Source: Bradyrhizobium monzae
GTDB lineage: Bacteria > Pseudomonadota > Alphaproteobacteria > Rhizobiales > Xanthobacteraceae
DNA: 64,000 nt
Direction of reading: 5' to 3'
NCBI RefSeq assembly: GCF_021458635.1
Contig: NZ_JAIRDQ010000013.1
Span: 186,001-250,000, forward strand
Position numbers and translations under genes: made by a program. The notes under the pieces were generated by a model. It ran no database searches, was not told the origin of the DNA, and was given only the letters and a program-made list of their open reading frames with translations. Each line of letters opens with the position of its first letter. Within the stretch, counting starts at the first letter, position 1. Below, piece after piece: positions 1-9,046 of this stretch.

Positions 1-1017
1 GCTGAGGAGGTCGCGGCGCTACTCTTGAAGCTCGCACCCCCTGGGCTCGACCATGTCTTCTTCTCCGACAGCGGCTCCACGAGCGTGGAAGTCGCCTTGA
101 AAATGGCGATCGGCTATTGGAATAATACCGGCGAGCCGCGGACACGCATTGTCGTGATGCAACATTCCTATCACGGCGATACAATTGGGGCGATGTCGGT
201 GGGAGCCCGGGGCGTGTTCAATGACGCATACGGGCCCTTGCTGTTCGATGTTACCGCAATTCCGTTCCCTGCAGAAGGTCGTGAACAAGCAACCCTCGAT
301 GCGCTCGCCTCCGCATGCCGAAACGAAAGCCCCGCAGCCTTTATTGTGGAGCCTTTGATCTTGGGGGCGGGCGGGATGCTGATGTACCCCGCTTGGGTGC
401 TAAGACAAATGAAGCGGATCTGCGAGGCCTCTGGCGTCCTGTTCATTGCCGACGAGGTCATGACGGGCTGGGGCCGTACCGGAACACTATTCGCCTGCGA
501 GCAAGCCAATATCACTCCAGATATCGCCTGCTATTCGAAAGGCCTCACCGGAGGGGCGCTCCCACTGGCAGTGACGCTCTGCCGCGCGGACATATTCGAT
601 GCGCATTACTCAAAAGATCGTACGCGTACGTTCTTTCATTCGAGTTCATATACAGCGAATCCGGTGGCCTGCGCCGCCGCAAAAGCGAATCTGGATCTGT
701 GGCAAGATCCGGAATCTCGCCAGCGCGTCGCGTCTGTCGCCACAATGCAAGAGCATGCAATCGAGCCATTCCGCGCCGACCCGCGCTTTGCAAACGTCCG
801 TCGGACCGGCACCATCACAGCGCTCGATCTGAAAACGAGCGATCCGGGGTATCTGGCAAACATCGGTCCGAAGCTTCAGGCCTTCTTCGAGCGCCGAAAT
901 CTCCTGCTGCGACCACTCGGCAACACGATCTACGTGATGCCACCTTATTGCGTCAGGGCGGTCGATCTTGATCAGATCTACGCTGGTGTCAGGGATGCTG
1001 CCGATGCGCTGGCTTGA
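1..1017 (+). CDS. bioA: adenosylmethionine-8-amino-7-oxononanoate aminotransferase, 5' end outside window
   Basis: PLP-dependent class III aminotransferase of biotin synthesis. It converts 8-amino-7-oxononanoate to 7,8-diaminononanoate with S-adenosylmethionine as amino donor. The frame is open from the first base, so the N-terminus lies outside; 338 residues are visible against about 430 in the family. Seen: FFSDSGSTSVEVALKMA near the start, the cofactor-binding Asp in IADEVMTGWGRTG, and the PLP lysine in CYSKGLTGG. The downstream neighbours are panB and panC, so the block makes two vitamins, biotin and pantothenate. Other class III aminotransferases share these motifs, but the overall pattern fits BioA best. 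Confidence 0.88.
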   Translation, partial: AEEVAALLLKLAPPGLDHVFFSDSGSTSVEVALKMAIGYWNNTGEPRTRIVVMQHSYHGDTIGAMSVGARGVFNDAYGPLLFDVTAIPFPAEGREQATLDALASACRNESPAAFIVEPLILGAGGMLMYPAWVLRQMKRICEASGVLFIADEVMTGWGRTGTLFACEQANITPDIACYSKGLTGGALPLAVTLCRADIFDAHYSKDRTRTFFHSSSYTANPVACAAAKANLDLWQDPESRQRVASVATMQEHAIEPFRADPRFANVRRTGTITALDLKTSDPGYLANIGPKLQAFFERRNLLLRPLGNTIYVMPPYCVRAVDLDQIYAGVRDAADALA

Positions 1018-1415
1018 AAGTGCGGCTCGAGCGCGAGCTAATGGAACCCAGCTGCTGCCGTAAGATGAATATGCTGGCCGAACCTGAACCTGCCGGTAGC
1101 TTTGGCAAAGCATCCGAGCCGCTGTCGCAGATATGCCAATGCTGGGCCCGGCAGCAACTCGCCAGATGTGAGAAGTTCGGTAGCGCGCTGTCGCGGTGGG
1201 GAGCCGGCGCGATGCAAAGTCGCTCCGCATAAATGTGGTGGTTGAAAAGCCTCCGCTTCTGATGATTGCGCAATCATTAGACGTTTCTATCTGTCCGCCG
1301 CTAGCTTTGGAAATGTGCCTTTCCGTTTCGCCTCCACCATTGACAGTGTTCTCTCAGCTTCCGTAGGTAGCCCCGAGCCCGGGGATGCGGGCGGTGGAGC
1401 GATCGGGATCTAAAG
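1018..1415. other. gene-free spacer between bioA and panB
   Basis: About 400 bases without a convincing gene. Short reading frames on both strands have no recognisable protein character. No bioZ-like gene lies between bioA and panB. No nod box or sigma-54 element was recognised. Confidence 0.5.
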
Positions 1416-2279
1416 ATGAGCCACATTTCGGAGCAGCCTGTTGAACGTGTCACGATTCCAGTTCTGCAGCGATGCAAGGAGGAGGGGCGCCGCATCGTCA
1501 TGACCACCGCTTACGACGCGGTTACGGCGCGCATCGCCGATCCCATCGTCGATGTCATCCTCATCGGGGACAGTGTTGGCAACGTCTGCCTCGGATTTGA
1601 CAACACGCTACCGGTCAGTATGGCCATGATGAACCACCACCTGGATGCTGTTGCGCGCACGAGAGCGCGTGCCTTGCTCGTTGCCGATATGCCCTTTCTC
1701 AGTTTTCACCTCAGCATTGAGGAGACGATACGCAACGCCGGGGGCTTTCTGCAGCGTGGCGCGGCAGCGGTTAAGCTCGAAGGCGGAGCGAAGCGCATCG
1801 AAATGGTCCGTGCCCTGGTCGATTGCGAAATTCCTGTGATGGGGCATCTGGGCCTCACTCCGCAGAGCGTCAATGTAATGGGTGGTTTCAAGGTGCAGGG
1901 CCGGAAGGCCGACGACGCTCTGCGCCTGCTCGACGACGCCCACCGTCTGCAGGAGGCCGGATGCTTCGCTCTGGTGCTGGAGGGCGTTCCGGCGGAGCTC
2001 GCCGCGCGCGCGACGGAAATCCTGACGATACCGACCATTGGAATTGGCGCGGGTCCCAGTTGCTCGGGCCAGGTGCTCGTATTCCATGATGTGCTCGGAT
2101 TGACTGAAGGTCATCGGCCTAAATTCGTTCGTGCCTATGCAGAGGGTTTTCAGCTGTTGCAGGAGGCGCTGTCGCGCTGGGCCGCAGATGTCCGCAGCGG
2201 TGCGTTCCCGGGACCGCAGGAGTCCTACGGGCTACCCCAAGGTCTTGGCGAAACGATCGCAAACTGGGCTCCCACCTAA
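1416..2279 (+). CDS. panB: 3-methyl-2-oxobutanoate hydroxymethyltransferase
   Basis: First committed enzyme of pantothenate synthesis: it transfers a hydroxymethyl group from methylenetetrahydrofolate to 2-oxoisovalerate, giving ketopantoate. At 287 residues it has near-normal length and a complete TIM-barrel pattern: MTTAYDAVTARIAD near residue 30, ILIGDSVGN near 48, GAAAVKLEGG near 115, VMGHLGLTPQ near 142 and GIGAGPSCSGQVLV near 210. The start ATG gives MSHISEQPVERVTIPVLQ. The panC start lies within 20 bases of the stop, so the two are probably cotranscribed. Confidence 0.95.
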   Translation: MSHISEQPVERVTIPVLQRCKEEGRRIVMTTAYDAVTARIADPIVDVILIGDSVGNVCLGFDNTLPVSMAMMNHHLDAVARTRARALLVADMPFLSFHLSIEETIRNAGGFLQRGAAAVKLEGGAKRIEMVRALVDCEIPVMGHLGLTPQSVNVMGGFKVQGRKADDALRLLDDAHRLQEAGCFALVLEGVPAELAARATEILTIPTIGIGAGPSCSGQVLVFHDVLGLTEGHRPKFVRAYAEGFQLLQEALSRWAADVRSGAFPGPQESYGLPQGLGETIANWAPT

Positions 2280-2298
2280 CCTGATGTGCAGCAAAGCA

Positions 2299-3138
2299 AT
2301 GCAGACAATCACGACAGTCGCCGAACTTCGTCGCGCTCTTTCAAACGCCCGCAGGGCCGGTAAACGCGTCGGATTCGTGCCGACCATGGGCTATCTACAC
2401 GACGGTCATCTGGCGCTGGTCGAGGCGAGCCGGGCGCAATCTGACGTCACCGTTCTCAGCATCTTCGTGAATCCCACTCAATTCGGACCGAACGAGGATC
2501 TCAGCACCTATCCGCGTGACTTCACGCGCGATGAGAGGCTGTGCCGCGATGCCGATGTTGCCATCGTCTTTGCGCCGGATGCCGGCGAAGTCTATCCGGC
2601 TCAATTTGAGACCGTTGTCGAGCCGGGCGACCTCGCAAAGCCACTCTGCGGAGCGTTCAGGCCTGGGCACTTTCGCGGTGTCGCGACGGTCGTCTGCAAA
2701 CTGTTCAACATGGTGCAGCCGGATGTCGCGTTTTTCGGGCAGAAGGATTTTCAGCAATGCGCGGTCGTGCGTCACATGGCAGTTGATCTCGATCTTCCGA
2801 TCGAGATCGTTACCGTGCCGACGGTCCGGGAAGCGGATGGGCTCGCGATGAGCAGTCGCAACCGCTATCTCAGCGAGCAAGAACGTCGACGCGCTCTTGC
2901 CATCAGCCGTGGATTGTTCGCCGCAGCGGACAAGTTTGGCTCAGGAGAACGCGACGTCGAAAAGCTGCTTGCAATCGCCAAAGGGCATTTGAACGAGCTC
3001 GACCGGCTGCAATACCTTGAGCTTGTCGACCATGACTCGCTCAAGGCGGCCGAAAGTCCCCTACGCCGCCCGGCGGCACTGTGTGCCGCGGCCTATGTAG
3101 GCTCGACGCGGCTGATCGACAATGTGATCCTGGCGTGA
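2299..3138 (+). CDS. panC: pantoate--beta-alanine ligase
   Basis: Last enzyme of pantothenate synthesis: ATP-dependent condensation of pantoate with beta-alanine. The adenylation signatures are present: the HIGH-like GYLHDGHLALV near residue 30, FVNPTQFGPNED near 56, FFGQKDFQQ near 143 and the KMSKS-like MSSRNRYLS near 180. The ATG at 2299 (MQTITTVAELR) fits the family start and gives 279 residues. An in-frame ATG at 2284 would add five residues, and an open frame runs further upstream inside panB. Neither candidate has a clear ribosome site, so translation may be coupled to panB. Confidence 0.93.
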   Translation: MQTITTVAELRRALSNARRAGKRVGFVPTMGYLHDGHLALVEASRAQSDVTVLSIFVNPTQFGPNEDLSTYPRDFTRDERLCRDADVAIVFAPDAGEVYPAQFETVVEPGDLAKPLCGAFRPGHFRGVATVVCKLFNMVQPDVAFFGQKDFQQCAVVRHMAVDLDLPIEIVTVPTVREADGLAMSSRNRYLSEQERRRALAISRGLFAAADKFGSGERDVEKLLAIAKGHLNELDRLQYLELVDHDSLKAAESPLRRPAALCAAAYVGSTRLIDNVILA

Positions 3139-3285
3139 GCGACTTCCTAGCGCCAGCAGAGCGGATTGGGTGCGGTGAAATCCGTCGGTAAATTCGCGCG
3201 AGCGCGGAAGTTAAGCGCCGAGTCGAGATAAATTGCATTAATCAGCATCCAGATGTCCTTACTATGCAGGGTTAGGCGCAACCCC

Positions 3286-3330
3286 GTTTTACGAGCCGAC
3301 GTTTTACGAGCCGACGTTTGACGGGCCGAC
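3286..3330. repeat. tandem repeat, 3 x 15 bases
   Basis: Units GTTTTACGAGCCGAC at 3286-3300 and 3301-3315 are identical. The third, GTTTGACGGGCCGAC at 3316-3330, differs at two positions. It lies in the spacer after panC and the function is unknown. The 15-base period keeps reading frame, so it could be a remnant of a repetitive coding region or simple slippage. Confidence 0.85.
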
Positions 3331-3386
3331 AACAATGACGTGGTCAAATCCCTCTCAATTCCGGTGACGCGGCATAGGAGCAGGAC

Positions 3387-3671
3387 ATGGCAAGCCATTT
3401 CTACCGGTTCCGCATGGGCACGTATGCCGAGACATTGTTTCAGCGCAGCAAGCGCGAGAAGCAGCAAATGATTTGGCTGCAGTACAACTTGATGCGGCTC
3501 GGGGGTGAAGTCGTGCGGTCCGAGCGCTGGTCTATCGCGGCGGAGCGGCCAGTTCGGCATGAACAGGGCTCGGCCAAAATCGCCCGTAGAGGTGAGACGA
3601 CCCTTGACGACCTCAAACACATCGGCTGCGAAGCGTTTCCCGAAGCGCCGACCATGTGGCGGCAGGCGTGA
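3387..3671 (+). CDS. possible small hypothetical protein
   Basis: Not recognised. The 94-codon frame starts MASHFYRFRMGTYAETLFQR and has an AGGAG-type ribosome site about 7 bases before the ATG, the main argument for it being real. The product is basic, has no membrane segment and no known motif. It may be a remnant or a chance frame in gene-poor DNA. Confidence 0.3.
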   Translation: MASHFYRFRMGTYAETLFQRSKREKQQMIWLQYNLMRLGGEVVRSERWSIAAERPVRHEQGSAKIARRGETTLDDLKHIGCEAFPEAPTMWRQA

Positions 3672-3996
3672 ACGATAGCAGGTTGTCGTTCTCTGAACAT
3701 CCTGGTGAGCTGTCCACTGGGCCAAGCCCCAACGTCTTCATGCTCTTCGACACAAACCGATCATGCAGAGAGTTGTAACGCGACCCGCTGCGTCGTGCCC
3801 GTGCTGCTGGAAGAAAAGTGTGTGCCTATAAGCGCGAATTCAGAATTCCGAAATCAATCTAAATTAGCAAGCCACTCATCGACGAGCAGAGCAGGCCAGC
3901 TCCAGTTCTGCTGGATACTGAATAATCGTCCGTCGGATCAGCGACAACCAGCACCGTACCGGGCGCATAAAACTCATCACGGGGTACAAGGGTACA

Positions 3997-5991
3997 ATGA
4001 CCGGAGTAGCGAGCAGACTTATTGGGCGGTTGAGGAGTTGGCGGCGCTTCCGCATTGGGTTGCGCGGCCAAATGGCACTGCTCGGGATTTCGGGAGTTGT
4101 TGTCACAGGTGCACTCTGCGCTGCCGCCCTGAACTACGCGAGCCTGGTCCAGAGCGAGGCGAATGACAGCAACAAGTTCAAAGCTCATGTCGCATCGTTG
4201 TCACAAAGCTTCCTGGAGTCACGACAAATCACGAGCGACTTCCTGCGCAAGCCCAGCGAAACGGCGATCACGAAGTATGCGAAGAGCCATGAGGAGCAGC
4301 TCGCAGACCTCAGCCGGGTCGAAGCATTTGTATCGGCTCTGCCCGACGACGACCCACGGAAGGAAGCGACCGCGTTGCGATCTGTGATCAGTCTCTACGC
4401 GACTCGCTTTCAAAACGTAGTCTCAGCGCAGCGCAACCTCGGCTTCAACGAAGATGATGGGTTCCAGGGTAAGCTGCGCAAGGCCGTGCACGCCGTCGAG
4501 CAACGTCTAGCCGACCTGAGCCAGCCACGCCTCACGATCTTGATGCTGACGATGCGCCGGCACGAGAAAGACTTCATTCTCCGTTGCGAAGACAAAGATG
4601 GCGATCAACTGGCCGACCGGGAGGCGGAATTCGAAACCGCGCTTGCGCAGGCGAGCCTACCCGCGGAAATAAAATCCCAGCTCCTTGAACTGATCCGCGC
4701 ATATAAGTCGAGCTTTACGTCGTTCATGGTGACGCAGCAGGCGCTGAGCGATCAGGCCGACGATCTCGGACAAATCTACGACCGCATCAGCCCGGCGCTC
4801 GCAAAGATCATGGCCGCCGCTGACATGCACTCGCGGGCTGCGGAAATGCAAGCAGAACAAATCCAGCGGAAGCTGATTTGGCTGATCGGGCTTGCAACGC
4901 TGCTCGTTGGCCTGCTCGCGTTGCTGTTCGGCCGGCGTGTCGCGAAGACAGTCGCTTCGATGACAGCGGCCATGCGCCAGCTCGGCGACGGCCGGTTCGA
5001 CGTCGTTCTGCCAGGCCTTGGCCGTAAGGATGAACTTGGCGAGATGGCCGAAGCGGTCGAACTGTTCAAGCTGAGAGCGCGCGAGAGGGCGCAAGCCGAA
5101 ATCGATGCAAAGGCTGAACAGGATCGTACCGCCGCCGAGCAGCGGAAGGCCGATATCGCTCGGCTCGCCAGCGAATTCGAAACCGCTGTGGGCAAGGTTA
5201 TCGATATGGTCTCCTCTGCCTCCTCAAACCTTGAAGCCTCCGCCCGCAGCCTTACTTGCACGGCTGATCACAGCCGGCAACTTTCGGTCGAAGTCGCCAG
5301 CTCATCGGAGCAAGCATCTGGCAATGTTCAGCTTGTCGCGACAGCGACGGACGAAATGGCGGCAACGATCGTCAACATCGGCCGGCAGGTCGAAGAGGCC
5401 GCCGATATCGCGCGCGAAGCGGTTCGCAGGGCCGAACTCAGCGACCAGCGCATGGTCGGTCTGGCGGCTGCGGCGGAGCGGATCGGCAACGTGGTCCAGC
5501 TGATCGCCACGATTGCGCGCCAGACCAATTTGCTCGCGCTGAACGCGACAATCGAAGCGGCGCGCGCGGGCGATTTCGGCAGAGGTTTCGCGGTTGTCGC
5601 TGATGAAGTGAAGTCTCTCGCAACGCAAACGGCGCACGCGACGGTCGAGATCAGCGAGCACATTCACGGCATTCAGACGGCAACGACTGACTCGGTCAGC
5701 GCAATTGCCGACATCGGCGTCATTATCGGCCGCATCTCGGAGATCGCCGTGACCGTGGTCAACTCCATCGCAGAGCAGGGCGCAACGAGCAAGAGCATCG
5801 CGTCCAATTTGCAGGAAGCGGCAGCCAGAACCAGCCAGGTGGCGGCGAGCGCCATTGAAGTGACCAACGGCGCAAAGGAGACAGGAGGGGCGTCGATGCA
5901 GGTGCTGATGTCTGCCGAGCTGTTGTCTGGGGAAAGCGCGCGGCTGAGGCGCGAGCTCGGCAGTTTCCTCGGGAGGGTCCAGGCGGCTTAA
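3997..5991 (+). CDS. methyl-accepting chemotaxis protein, membrane-bound with HAMP domain
   Basis: Chemoreceptor of 664 residues that would pass a periplasmic signal to CheA/CheW. Order: first membrane segment about residues 28-50 (MALLGISGVVVTGALCAAAL), a helical periplasmic sensor domain to about 290, second membrane segment about 292-312 (LIWLIGLATLLVGLLALLFG), HAMP domain to about 370, then a coiled-coil signalling domain. The conserved hairpin tip reads IARQTNLLALNATIEAARAG followed by GRGFAVVADEVKSLA. The extracellular part resembles helical-bundle sensors, but no ligand can be named. It stands alone, with no che genes nearby. Confidence 0.93.
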   Translation: MTGVASRLIGRLRSWRRFRIGLRGQMALLGISGVVVTGALCAAALNYASLVQSEANDSNKFKAHVASLSQSFLESRQITSDFLRKPSETAITKYAKSHEEQLADLSRVEAFVSALPDDDPRKEATALRSVISLYATRFQNVVSAQRNLGFNEDDGFQGKLRKAVHAVEQRLADLSQPRLTILMLTMRRHEKDFILRCEDKDGDQLADREAEFETALAQASLPAEIKSQLLELIRAYKSSFTSFMVTQQALSDQADDLGQIYDRISPALAKIMAAADMHSRAAEMQAEQIQRKLIWLIGLATLLVGLLALLFGRRVAKTVASMTAAMRQLGDGRFDVVLPGLGRKDELGEMAEAVELFKLRARERAQAEIDAKAEQDRTAAEQRKADIARLASEFETAVGKVIDMVSSASSNLEASARSLTCTADHSRQLSVEVASSSEQASGNVQLVATATDEMAATIVNIGRQVEEAADIAREAVRRAELSDQRMVGLAAAAERIGNVVQLIATIARQTNLLALNATIEAARAGDFGRGFAVVADEVKSLATQTAHATVEISEHIHGIQTATTDSVSAIADIGVIIGRISEIAVTVVNSIAEQGATSKSIASNLQEAAARTSQVAASAIEVTNGAKETGGASMQVLMSAELLSGESARLRRELGSFLGRVQAA

Positions 5992-7511
5992 GCTGGCACC
6001 TCAACGTCATGAGCGGCCGGAGCCGGAACATCGATGCGTTTTCTAAGATTGCGCCAGTTTGCTCAAGGCAAGCGTGCGGGCGAAAGCGTCGTCACGTGCG
6101 CGACCAAAGGCATCGCACGTCCTGTCCTTCGAACAACGGCCTGCACAGGAGTTGACCGCCAACTCACCTCATCTTGGTCCATATTCCATTGTTTTTTGAT
6201 CGCTCCTGCTCCAGAGCTTCCATACCGTTTCGATGCAGCCAAAGAAGCGCCCTTGCGAGCTGACGAAGATCGTTTCGGCTCGTACCAACGGGCAGTCGTC
6301 GTGCGCGACGAAGAGCATCCGCAGCTTGCTTCTCCAATCGCGACAATTCCCGCTCTGTCATCGTCACTTGACCGATCTACACTCACTCATACCGCAACTC
6401 GCTGAGTTGGCCCAACGGCACTCATGCGCGGACTCGGACAGACAGCAGTCGCAGATCTCAAGCATGCCGGCAGAGCAATCTGCGTCCGCGCCATGTTTGC
6501 AGGCTAGGGTACGTTGACGAGTGGCATGGGCGCGGTCGGTCCCGGCACGAAACCAACCTGGGGTCGGCCATGGACCGTCAGCGCAATTGCAAAGGTTACA
6601 AGGAGAATGACGAGTCCACGCATGGCAAAAAGCTTACTCCGGTAGCAGTATCGGATTTATGAAACACCTCGCACTCTGGAGCGTTTGAGAATCGGCGTGC
6701 AAACACGGCGACCTCCAAATCAGGCGAGCATGTTGGGCCGCAGAGACAGCCCGGATTAGGCTCGTCCTTCCGGGTCCTCAACGCCCTGTTCGTTGCAAAA
6801 CGGCGCGCGGTCAACTGAGCGCGCTGGAAAAAAGCATGTCTTTCTGACAACAGCAGAAATAGTGCACGCGATTCGAATAATCATTTATGCGTTCGTCGAT
6901 CAAACCGCGAAGGCAGCAATGGGGCTCATGGTCTTCGCCGCAACTGAAAGCGATGTATGCCCAATCACGACTTCGTCTCGGGTAGCCTCCTGGCACTGAC
7001 CGCGGCCGGCGTTGCGCTGCTCTGCTCGAGCCTGCTTGCCTTGGTCTTGATCTAAAGCCAGTGCGCCGGCTTCGGTTTCGTGCCTAGGGCGTGCGGCTTC
7101 GGGAGTCTTTTAATCTGAAGCTGCCGGTGAACCCGGCCGGTCAGATACCAATGACTATGGTTGGAACGGGACAACAAGTTCGTTGGATGGATACGGCTGA
7201 GGGAAAATGTTCAGATCGATGTTTGCAGCGTGTTTGTTGACTTGGTCCGTTGATGCGGCGCAAGCGCAATACCTCGGACGGGTTATAACCCAAACAACCA
7301 CGGTGTCTCGGGGCTACACCCGCAGCAATCGGACTCCCGTGCGAATCACTATTAAATTTGCAACCAAGTCGGGGGCGCTCCGCCAAGGCCACCCCCGATC
7401 CTGCCAAAACTCAGCTAGGGGCTGACGGCAGCTTTGGTCGGTAACAAGCAGGGCTATAACTCCTGACTCGCCCATATCGTCAAGTCGGCCCCATTTTTGA
7501 AAGGGACCAGA
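5992..7511. other. gene-poor stretch after the chemoreceptor
   Basis: Apart from the small minus-strand gene at 6164-6361, no convincing gene was found. A 72-codon frame at 7207-7425 (MFRSMFAACLLTWSVDAAQAQ) opens like a secretion signal but has no recognisable mature part; it may be a decayed secreted-protein gene. Confidence 0.4.
6164..6361 (-). CDS. small conserved hypothetical protein
   Basis: About 65 residues from the ATG at 6361; a GTG at 6367 would add two. The product is helical and charged: MTERELSRLEKQAADALRR, then ARRLPVGTSRNDLRQLARAL and LLWLHRNGMEAL. The pattern LPVG-x3-RNDLRQLA-x-L-x-WLH resembles small Bradyrhizobium proteins of unknown role, recalled from memory and not checked. 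No neighbour suggests a function and the ribosome site is weak. Confidence 0.5.
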   Translation of the reverse strand: MTERELSRLEKQAADALRRARRLPVGTSRNDLRQLARALLWLHRNGMEALEQERSKNNGIWTKMR

Positions 7512-7794
7512 ATGGCCAACCGCGCGCGCATCCGTTGCATCAACAAAACTGACAGAATGAATCCGCATGAGCGGATCAAAAATGTCGGTGGCCAGAACGC
7601 TGACGGCAGTCGCTGGAAGCAATCGGTCGATCAGACGATTCGAGAAATCGAATCCCGCGAATGGGAGTTCTTTGTCACTGAAGGTGGCCTCACCGTTGAT
7701 GTTATCGTCGCCACACAACGGGAATAAGTACATCAAGACAACTGCTGACGGCGTTCAACCCGACAATCTTCTTTCGCTCCCTGAATGCCCGTGA
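7512..7794 (+). pseudogene. DUF3892-family gene interrupted by a frameshift
   Basis: The first part, from ATG 7512 (AAGGGA ribosome site), reads MANRARIRCINKTDRMNPHE and runs to TAA at 7725-7727. The expected family C-terminus continues in another frame, giving GNKYIKTTADGVQPDNLLSL and ending at TGA 7792-7794. Joining the frames near 7710-7725 restores a 90-odd-residue DUF3892 protein with the typical W near residue 36 and the K-Y-x-K-T-x-A-D-G-x3-D-N-L ending. The family function is unknown. A sequencing error or true inactivation would both explain it. Confidence 0.75.
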
Positions 7795-7899
7795 TCTAAC
7801 CCAGGGGCGAACTGTCGGTTGCCTGAACCTGATGACTACCTGACCAAATAGCTCACGGGCCCAAGCGGCCTCCTACGGTTTTTTTACTCGCGAATTGTG

Positions 7900-8202
7900 A
7901 TGCAGACCGTTTTGACAATTATCGGCATATGGCTGTTGATTAACGTGCTTTTTGTCGTCGTTATGATCCCGCCGCGGAAACCGCGAGCGGAGGATCCGCC
8001 GCGATCCTCAATGGGCCCCACCTTTGCAACGCTTGAGGGCCACACGCACCACTTCGAAGAAGAAAAGGTCTCAACCCGCCATATCATCATCGCTCTCGCG
8101 ATGGGAGTTCTGTTCTCATTGACGCCCCCTCTGATCGAAGCGCTCGACGACATTAAGCGTCTGATCAAAACATTCTGGAAGTTCGGTGGCCCCCGGAGAT
8201 GA
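7900..8202 (+). CDS. small membrane protein, function unknown
   Basis: The 100-residue protein starts at ATG 7900; a GTG directly before it is an alternative. It has an N-terminal membrane helix (TIIGIWLLINVLFVVVMI), a Pro- and Arg-rich linker, and a second hydrophobic stretch (HIIIALAMGVLFSLTPPLI) near residues 62-80, followed by a basic tail. No family is recognised. No ribosome site is obvious. It sits between the DUF3892 pseudogene and a small Cys-rich protein in the same orientation. Confidence 0.5.
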   Translation: MQTVLTIIGIWLLINVLFVVVMIPPRKPRAEDPPRSSMGPTFATLEGHTHHFEEEKVSTRHIIIALAMGVLFSLTPPLIEALDDIKRLIKTFWKFGGPRR

Positions 8203-8297
8203 AGGCAGTTCCAACAGGGCGCCGTCGCTCGATGACGGCGACTATCCGAAAGACAACTGACCACTACGATCGGCAACGTCGCTAGGGGAGAATAGCC

Positions 8298-8558
8298 ATG
8301 ACGTGCCCGTTGTGCAAAGGCATCGGCTGGGTCTGCGAGAGACATCCTGATCGTCCGTTTGGCGGCTCCAGTGGCTGCACCTCCGGCTGCGGCGAGATAC
8401 CGTGCCGGGCCTGCAACGCAGGTTCTATCGTGCCGAGTTGTCCGCGTAAGCCGGGCCTCCCCCTCGCCAAGCGCGCGGTGGCGTTTTTCGAGGAGCTAGC
8501 ACAAGCTGTATTCTGGATTGAGCCGCCGAGTTCCGCGCCGGACCGTCGGATTCATTAG
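8298..8558 (+). CDS. small cysteine-rich protein (zinc-ribbon-like)
   Basis: The 86-residue product opens MTCPLCKGIGWVCERHPDRP, followed by a Cys-rich SGCTSGCGEIPCRACN block. The CPxC...GWVCExHPDRP...G...CxxCN pattern resembles a small protein common in rhizobia whose function is unknown; the paired cysteines suggest a zinc or other metal site. A GGGGAGA ribosome site lies about 8 bases before the ATG. The C-terminal third is not conserved-looking and may have been altered. Confidence 0.65.
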   Translation: MTCPLCKGIGWVCERHPDRPFGGSSGCTSGCGEIPCRACNAGSIVPSCPRKPGLPLAKRAVAFFEELAQAVFWIEPPSSAPDRRIH

Positions 8559-8662
8559 AGTGCCGTTGCGTCCGCATGCAAAAAGGTCGTCTTTCGCATT
8601 AGGCGCCATCGAGATCGCCATTGCCCCGCGATAATCGCCAGTCGCACGGGGCAGACGCAGTC

Positions 8663-8698
8663 CTCAATTAGGACACGCGCAATTCAAATTGGGACAGA
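8663..8698. repeat. short direct repeat resembling an insertion-sequence end
   Basis: Two related words, CTCAATTAGGACACG and TTCAAATTGGGACAG, lie about 20 bases apart. Such spaced repeats resemble the multiple terminal repeats of IS21-type elements, but no transposase lies beside them, so at most this is a leftover end. Confidence 0.25.
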
Positions 8699-8807
8699 GC
8701 CATTTGCCTCGCTAAGCATCTTCCGACGCTCTGATGCAACGACCAGAAAGACGGGCCCGAGCTTTCCTCCGGAGTGCCTCGGGCAGTTGAGCCCTCAGGA
8801 AGCAACA

Positions 8808-8840
8808 ACGCCGCTCGCTTGAAATGAGTGCGAGCGGCGT
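8808..8840. terminator. strong hairpin downstream of the MocR gene
   Basis: Perfect 11-base arms ACGCCGCTCGC and GCGAGCGGCGT are separated by 11 bases. It lies about 200 bases beyond the stop of the minus-strand MocR gene. No strong T-run follows on either strand, so termination is possible but not certain. Confidence 0.4.
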
Positions 8841-9046
8841 CGCTCCAGCCCCGGGAGGATGATGCAAAATCCCGGTAGCCGCTAAGCTAGCATAACCTGT
8901 GCCAAAATACATGTCTTGAGGCGGGACACGCGCGACGGCAGATGAGAACGCAGTATAACTATCCGCGACCATAACGCGCGTTACGCCCCCAGTTATCCTC
9001 GCGTGACAGGGAACGTTGGAGCGGCATGGGGCCTGATGCGGAAGTG

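Larger units (their letters stand above)
3139..3996. other. gene-poor spacer between panC and a chemoreceptor gene
   Basis: About 860 bases holding a three-copy 15-base tandem repeat and one doubtful small gene (both listed separately). A 192-codon minus-strand frame across 3147-3725 has a low-complexity, Arg-rich product produced by reading the tandem repeat in reverse, and is not called. No nod box, sigma-54 element or terminator was recognised. Confidence 0.4.
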
